Assembly: GCA_028290325.1 (NCBI GenBank)
Contig: JAQGJY010000090.1
Location: forward strand, 1-8,530
DNA length: 8,530 bases
Source of the DNA: Tardiphaga sp.
GTDB taxonomy: Bacteria > Pseudomonadota > Alphaproteobacteria > Rhizobiales > Xanthobacteraceae
Direction of reading: 5' to 3'
Both the position numbers and the translations under genes were made by a program. The notes beneath the pieces are model-generated. The model was not told the origin of the DNA. It worked only from the letters and a program-made list of their open reading frames with translations, and ran no database searches. Positions 6,771-8,530 of this stretch are shown here, in pieces (within the stretch, counting starts at the first letter, position 1; each line of letters begins with the position of its first letter).

Positions 6771-6776
6771 TCGTCG

Positions 6777-7223
6777 ATGTCACCCCTGTTCGCATCGCTG
6801 GGCGCGTGGAACTGGCTGATCCTCGGCCTCGCTTTGATGGCGGTGGAATTGCTGGCGCCCGGCGTCTTCATGTTCTGGCTCGGGCTCGCCGCCCTGCTGT
6901 CGGGCCTCGTCGCTTTTGCGATCGAACCATCCTGGCAGCTTCAGTTGCTGGCCTTTGCGTTCTTCTCCGCCGCTGCCGTGCCGTTATGGCGCAAACTCGC
7001 CAGACACCGCTCCAGCAACAGTGAAGGCAGCCCGTTTTTGAACAGGCGTACCGAGGCATTGGTCGGCCGCGAATTCACGCTGGAAAAACCGATCGTCGAG
7101 GGCGACGGCACCGTGCGGATCGACGATACGATCTGGCGCGTCCGCGGTCCGGATGTCCCGGCCGGTTCGCGGGTGCGGATCATCTCGGCCGATGGCGTGC
7201 TGCTGACCGTGGCGGTGGTTTAG
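6777..7223 (+). CDS. NfeD family membrane protein (short, YbbJ-like)
   Basis: This 148-residue inner-membrane protein has three predicted membrane segments (about 10-30, 32-50 and 53-71). A soluble C-terminal domain (about 88-148: ALVGREFTLEKPIVEGDGTVRIDDTIWRV and so on) follows, of the OB-fold type found in NfeD proteins. It lacks the ClpP-like serine protease domain of long NfeD proteins, so it is the short form usually encoded beside an SPFH partner. Here it follows the SPFH gene by 6 bases, with GGAG at 6764-6767 overlapping the end of that gene, so the two are co-transcribed and probably form a complex. By family knowledge it supports the assembly or stability of its SPFH partner. It ends 2 bp from the end of the convergent isomerase gene. 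Confidence 0.9.
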   Translation: MSPLFASLGAWNWLILGLALMAVELLAPGVFMFWLGLAALLSGLVAFAIEPSWQLQLLAFAFFSAAAVPLWRKLARHRSSNSEGSPFLNRRTEALVGREFTLEKPIVEGDGTVRIDDTIWRVRGPDVPAGSRVRIISADGVLLTVAVV

Positions 7224-7225
7224 GT

Positions 7226-8266
7226 TTACGCCACGCCCGCGCGCAGCAGATCGTGGAGATGCAGGATGCCGACGGGTGTCCTGCCGTCGGCGACGATCAC
7301 CGCCGTGATCTTCGCGGTGTTGAGCATGTCGAGCGCTTCGCCCGCCAGCAGATCGCCGCGAATCGTCTTCGGATTTTTTGTCATCACGTCGTCGACCAAG
7401 GCCATCATCAGGTCCGGCCGCATGTGCCGGCGCAGGTCGCCGTCGGTGACAATGCCGACCAGATGACCCTTGCCGTCCACGATCCCGACGCAGCCGAACC
7501 CTTTCGAGGTCATTTCAACCAGCGCGTCCGACATCGGCGTGCCCAGCGGCTTGACCGGCACGGCGTCGCCGCCATGCATGAGATCGCGGGCGTATTTCAG
7601 CAACGCGCCGAGCTTGCCGCCGGGATGCAGCACGCTGAAATCGATTGACGTAAAGCCGCGACCTTCGAGCAACGCGATCGCCAGCGCATCGCCGAGCGCC
7701 AGCAGCATCAGCGACGACGTCGAGGGCGCGAGATTATGCGGGCAGGCCTCGCGTGCCTTCGGCAACGCCAGCGCGACATCCGCCGCCTTGCCCAGTGTCG
7801 AATTGGCGTCGGCGGTCATCGCGATCAGGCGGATGCGAAACCGCGTCGCGTAAGTGATGAGATTTTTCATCTCGGCCTGTTCGCCGGACCAAGACAACGC
7901 GAGGATGACATCCTCGGCGGTGATCATGCCGAGGTCGCCGTGGCTCGCTTCCGCCGCGTGGACGAAAAATGCCGGCGTGCCGGTCGAGGCAAACGTCGCC
8001 GCGATCTTGCGGCCGATATGGCCGGATTTGCCGAGCCCGGTGATGATCACGCGCCCCTTGGCGTTGCGGATCAGATCACAGGCTTCGGCGAAGGCCGCGC
8101 CGAGATCGGCTTGCATCGCGGCGGCAAGCGCCGTGACGCCACTGGCTTCGGCCTCGAGCGTCCGCAGCGCGGAGGCAACGGCAGAGGTGGCGCGATCGTT
8201 GGCAGATTCGGTCGAGGACATGGGCGCCGCTCGCGATCTGGCGGGAGCCGGTTTCGGCTGAGTCAT
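7226..8266 (-). CDS. kdsD: KpsF/GutQ family D-arabinose-5-phosphate isomerase
   Basis: The enzyme interconverts D-ribulose 5-phosphate and D-arabinose 5-phosphate, the first step towards Kdo, the sugar joining lipid A to the LPS core. The 346 residues comprise a SIS sugar-isomerase domain (about 45-215) and two CBS domains (about 225-282 and 292-346). Family landmarks are GLGKSGHIGRKIAATFASTG, AAEASHGDLGMI, ALSWSGEQAEM, REACPHNLAPSTSS and LHPGGKLG. Lys80, Glu132, Glu173 and His214 line up, at a constant offset of 21, with the catalytic residues I recall for E. coli KdsD (Lys59, Glu111, Glu152, His193). The start at 8266 gives an N-terminus slightly longer than usual; Met16 (codon at 8219-8221) is an alternative, and neither has a clear ribosome binding site. 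kpsF and gutQ paralogues share this fold, but no capsule or glucitol genes are adjacent, so the Kdo role is preferred. Confidence 0.93.
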   Translation of the reverse strand: MTQPKPAPARSRAAPMSSTESANDRATSAVASALRTLEAEASGVTALAAAMQADLGAAFAEACDLIRNAKGRVIITGLGKSGHIGRKIAATFASTGTPAFFVHAAEASHGDLGMITAEDVILALSWSGEQAEMKNLITYATRFRIRLIAMTADANSTLGKAADVALALPKAREACPHNLAPSTSSLMLLALGDALAIALLEGRGFTSIDFSVLHPGGKLGALLKYARDLMHGGDAVPVKPLGTPMSDALVEMTSKGFGCVGIVDGKGHLVGIVTDGDLRRHMRPDLMMALVDDVMTKNPKTIRGDLLAGEALDMLNTAKITAVIVADGRTPVGILHLHDLLRAGVA

Positions 8267-8449
8267 GATGAGGTCCGGTTGGATCGGACGTCACCTCTAT
8301 CACGGCCGAAGCGCCGGCGCGACGCGCCCGATCCCAACGCAACGGGTCGTTAACCATAATTGTTTTAACTCTTTTAAGCATGATTTCGGGGCTCGCTGGC
8401 CTCCTCGTGGCCCGTTCCGCCGCGCGATTGATCCGGTTTGGAGTAGTAA
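8267..8449. promoter_or_regulatory. Divergent intergenic region with an AT-rich core
   Basis: This 183-bp gap lies between two divergently transcribed genes and should carry promoters for both. An AT-rich pocket at about 8350-8386 has TTAACCAT (8350-8357), TTAA at 8365-8368 and TTAA at 8374-8377, with TTTTAA repeated directly every 9 bases. TTAACCAT resembles a half-site of the alphaproteobacterial regulator CtrA, but the spacings (11 and 5 bases) do not match TTAA-N7-TTAA. No confident -35/-10 pair is seen on either strand. Confidence 0.35.
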
Positions 8450-8530
8450 GTGGCGCGAAGACCGACGAAAACGGACCGCCGGGCGGGCGCGCTCATGCGC
8501 ACGCGTCCGGTCTGGCTGTGCGTCGCCGCC
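8450..8530 (+). CDS. Start of an unidentified gene, cut by the window edge
   Basis: A GTG at 8450 is preceded by GGAG (8440-8443) at 6-base spacing and opens a frame that stays open for 27 codons to the end of the window. The peptide begins with a basic stretch (VARRPTKTDRRAGALMRTRP, with Met for the initiator) followed by VWLCVAA. This is the pattern of a signal peptide or an N-terminal membrane anchor. An in-frame ATG at 8495 is an alternative start without a good ribosome binding site. Too little is present to name it. It diverges from the isomerase gene and could share its regulation. Confidence 0.5.
   Translation, partial: MARRPTKTDRRAGALMRTRPVWLCVAA

Noticed and set aside
8076..8381. 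A 101-codon minus-strand frame starting in the AT-rich pocket upstream of the isomerase gene
   Set aside because: It overlaps the isomerase gene in another frame and has no recognisable family. A short leader peptide cannot be excluded, but nothing supports one.

Overview
The window looks like a chromosomal core region of an alphaproteobacterium. Protein wording and gene order point to the Bradyrhizobium / Rhodopseudomonas / Afipia / Nitrobacter group (Nitrobacteraceae). This is judged from recalled family sequences, not from a search. Base composition is GC-rich throughout and coding density is high. No tRNA, rRNA, insertion sequence, phage gene or CRISPR array is visible.

Layout. (1) Positions 103-4358 (+) hold a compact run: ptsP (enzyme I-Ntr of the nitrogen phosphotransferase system), prfA (peptide release factor 1) and prmC (the methyltransferase that modifies the release-factor GGQ glutamine). 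prfA and prmC overlap by 4 bases. ptsP and prfA lie in the same reading frame, separated only by one UAG codon and ten sense codons. (2) Positions 4359-4855 carry no convincing gene but hold several small inverted repeats. (3) Positions 4856-5683 (+) encode a DUF4167 protein with an Asn-rich head, a conserved core and a Pro/Arg/Glu/Gln-rich tail containing a 24-bp tandem repeat. A textbook intrinsic terminator follows at 5709-5742. (4) Positions 5784-7223 (+) hold a two-gene membrane unit, an SPFH/band-7 protein (QmcA type) plus a short NfeD protein (YbbJ type). (5) Positions 7226-8266 (-) encode a KpsF/GutQ-type arabinose-5-phosphate isomerase (SIS plus two CBS domains), convergent with nfeD and only 2 bp away. 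(6) A divergent gene begins at 8450 (+) and runs off the window.

How the genes work together. ptsP starts a regulatory phosphorelay linked to nitrogen status. prfA and prmC make and modify the factor that ends translation at UAA and UAG. The SPFH and NfeD proteins are an established membrane pair. The isomerase supplies arabinose-5-phosphate for Kdo, and so for lipopolysaccharide. I see no defence, mobile or secondary-metabolite system. The most interesting signal is the ptsP-UAG-prfA junction: readthrough of a codon that only RF1 decodes would fuse EI-Ntr to RF1, which suggests a testable autoregulatory circuit.
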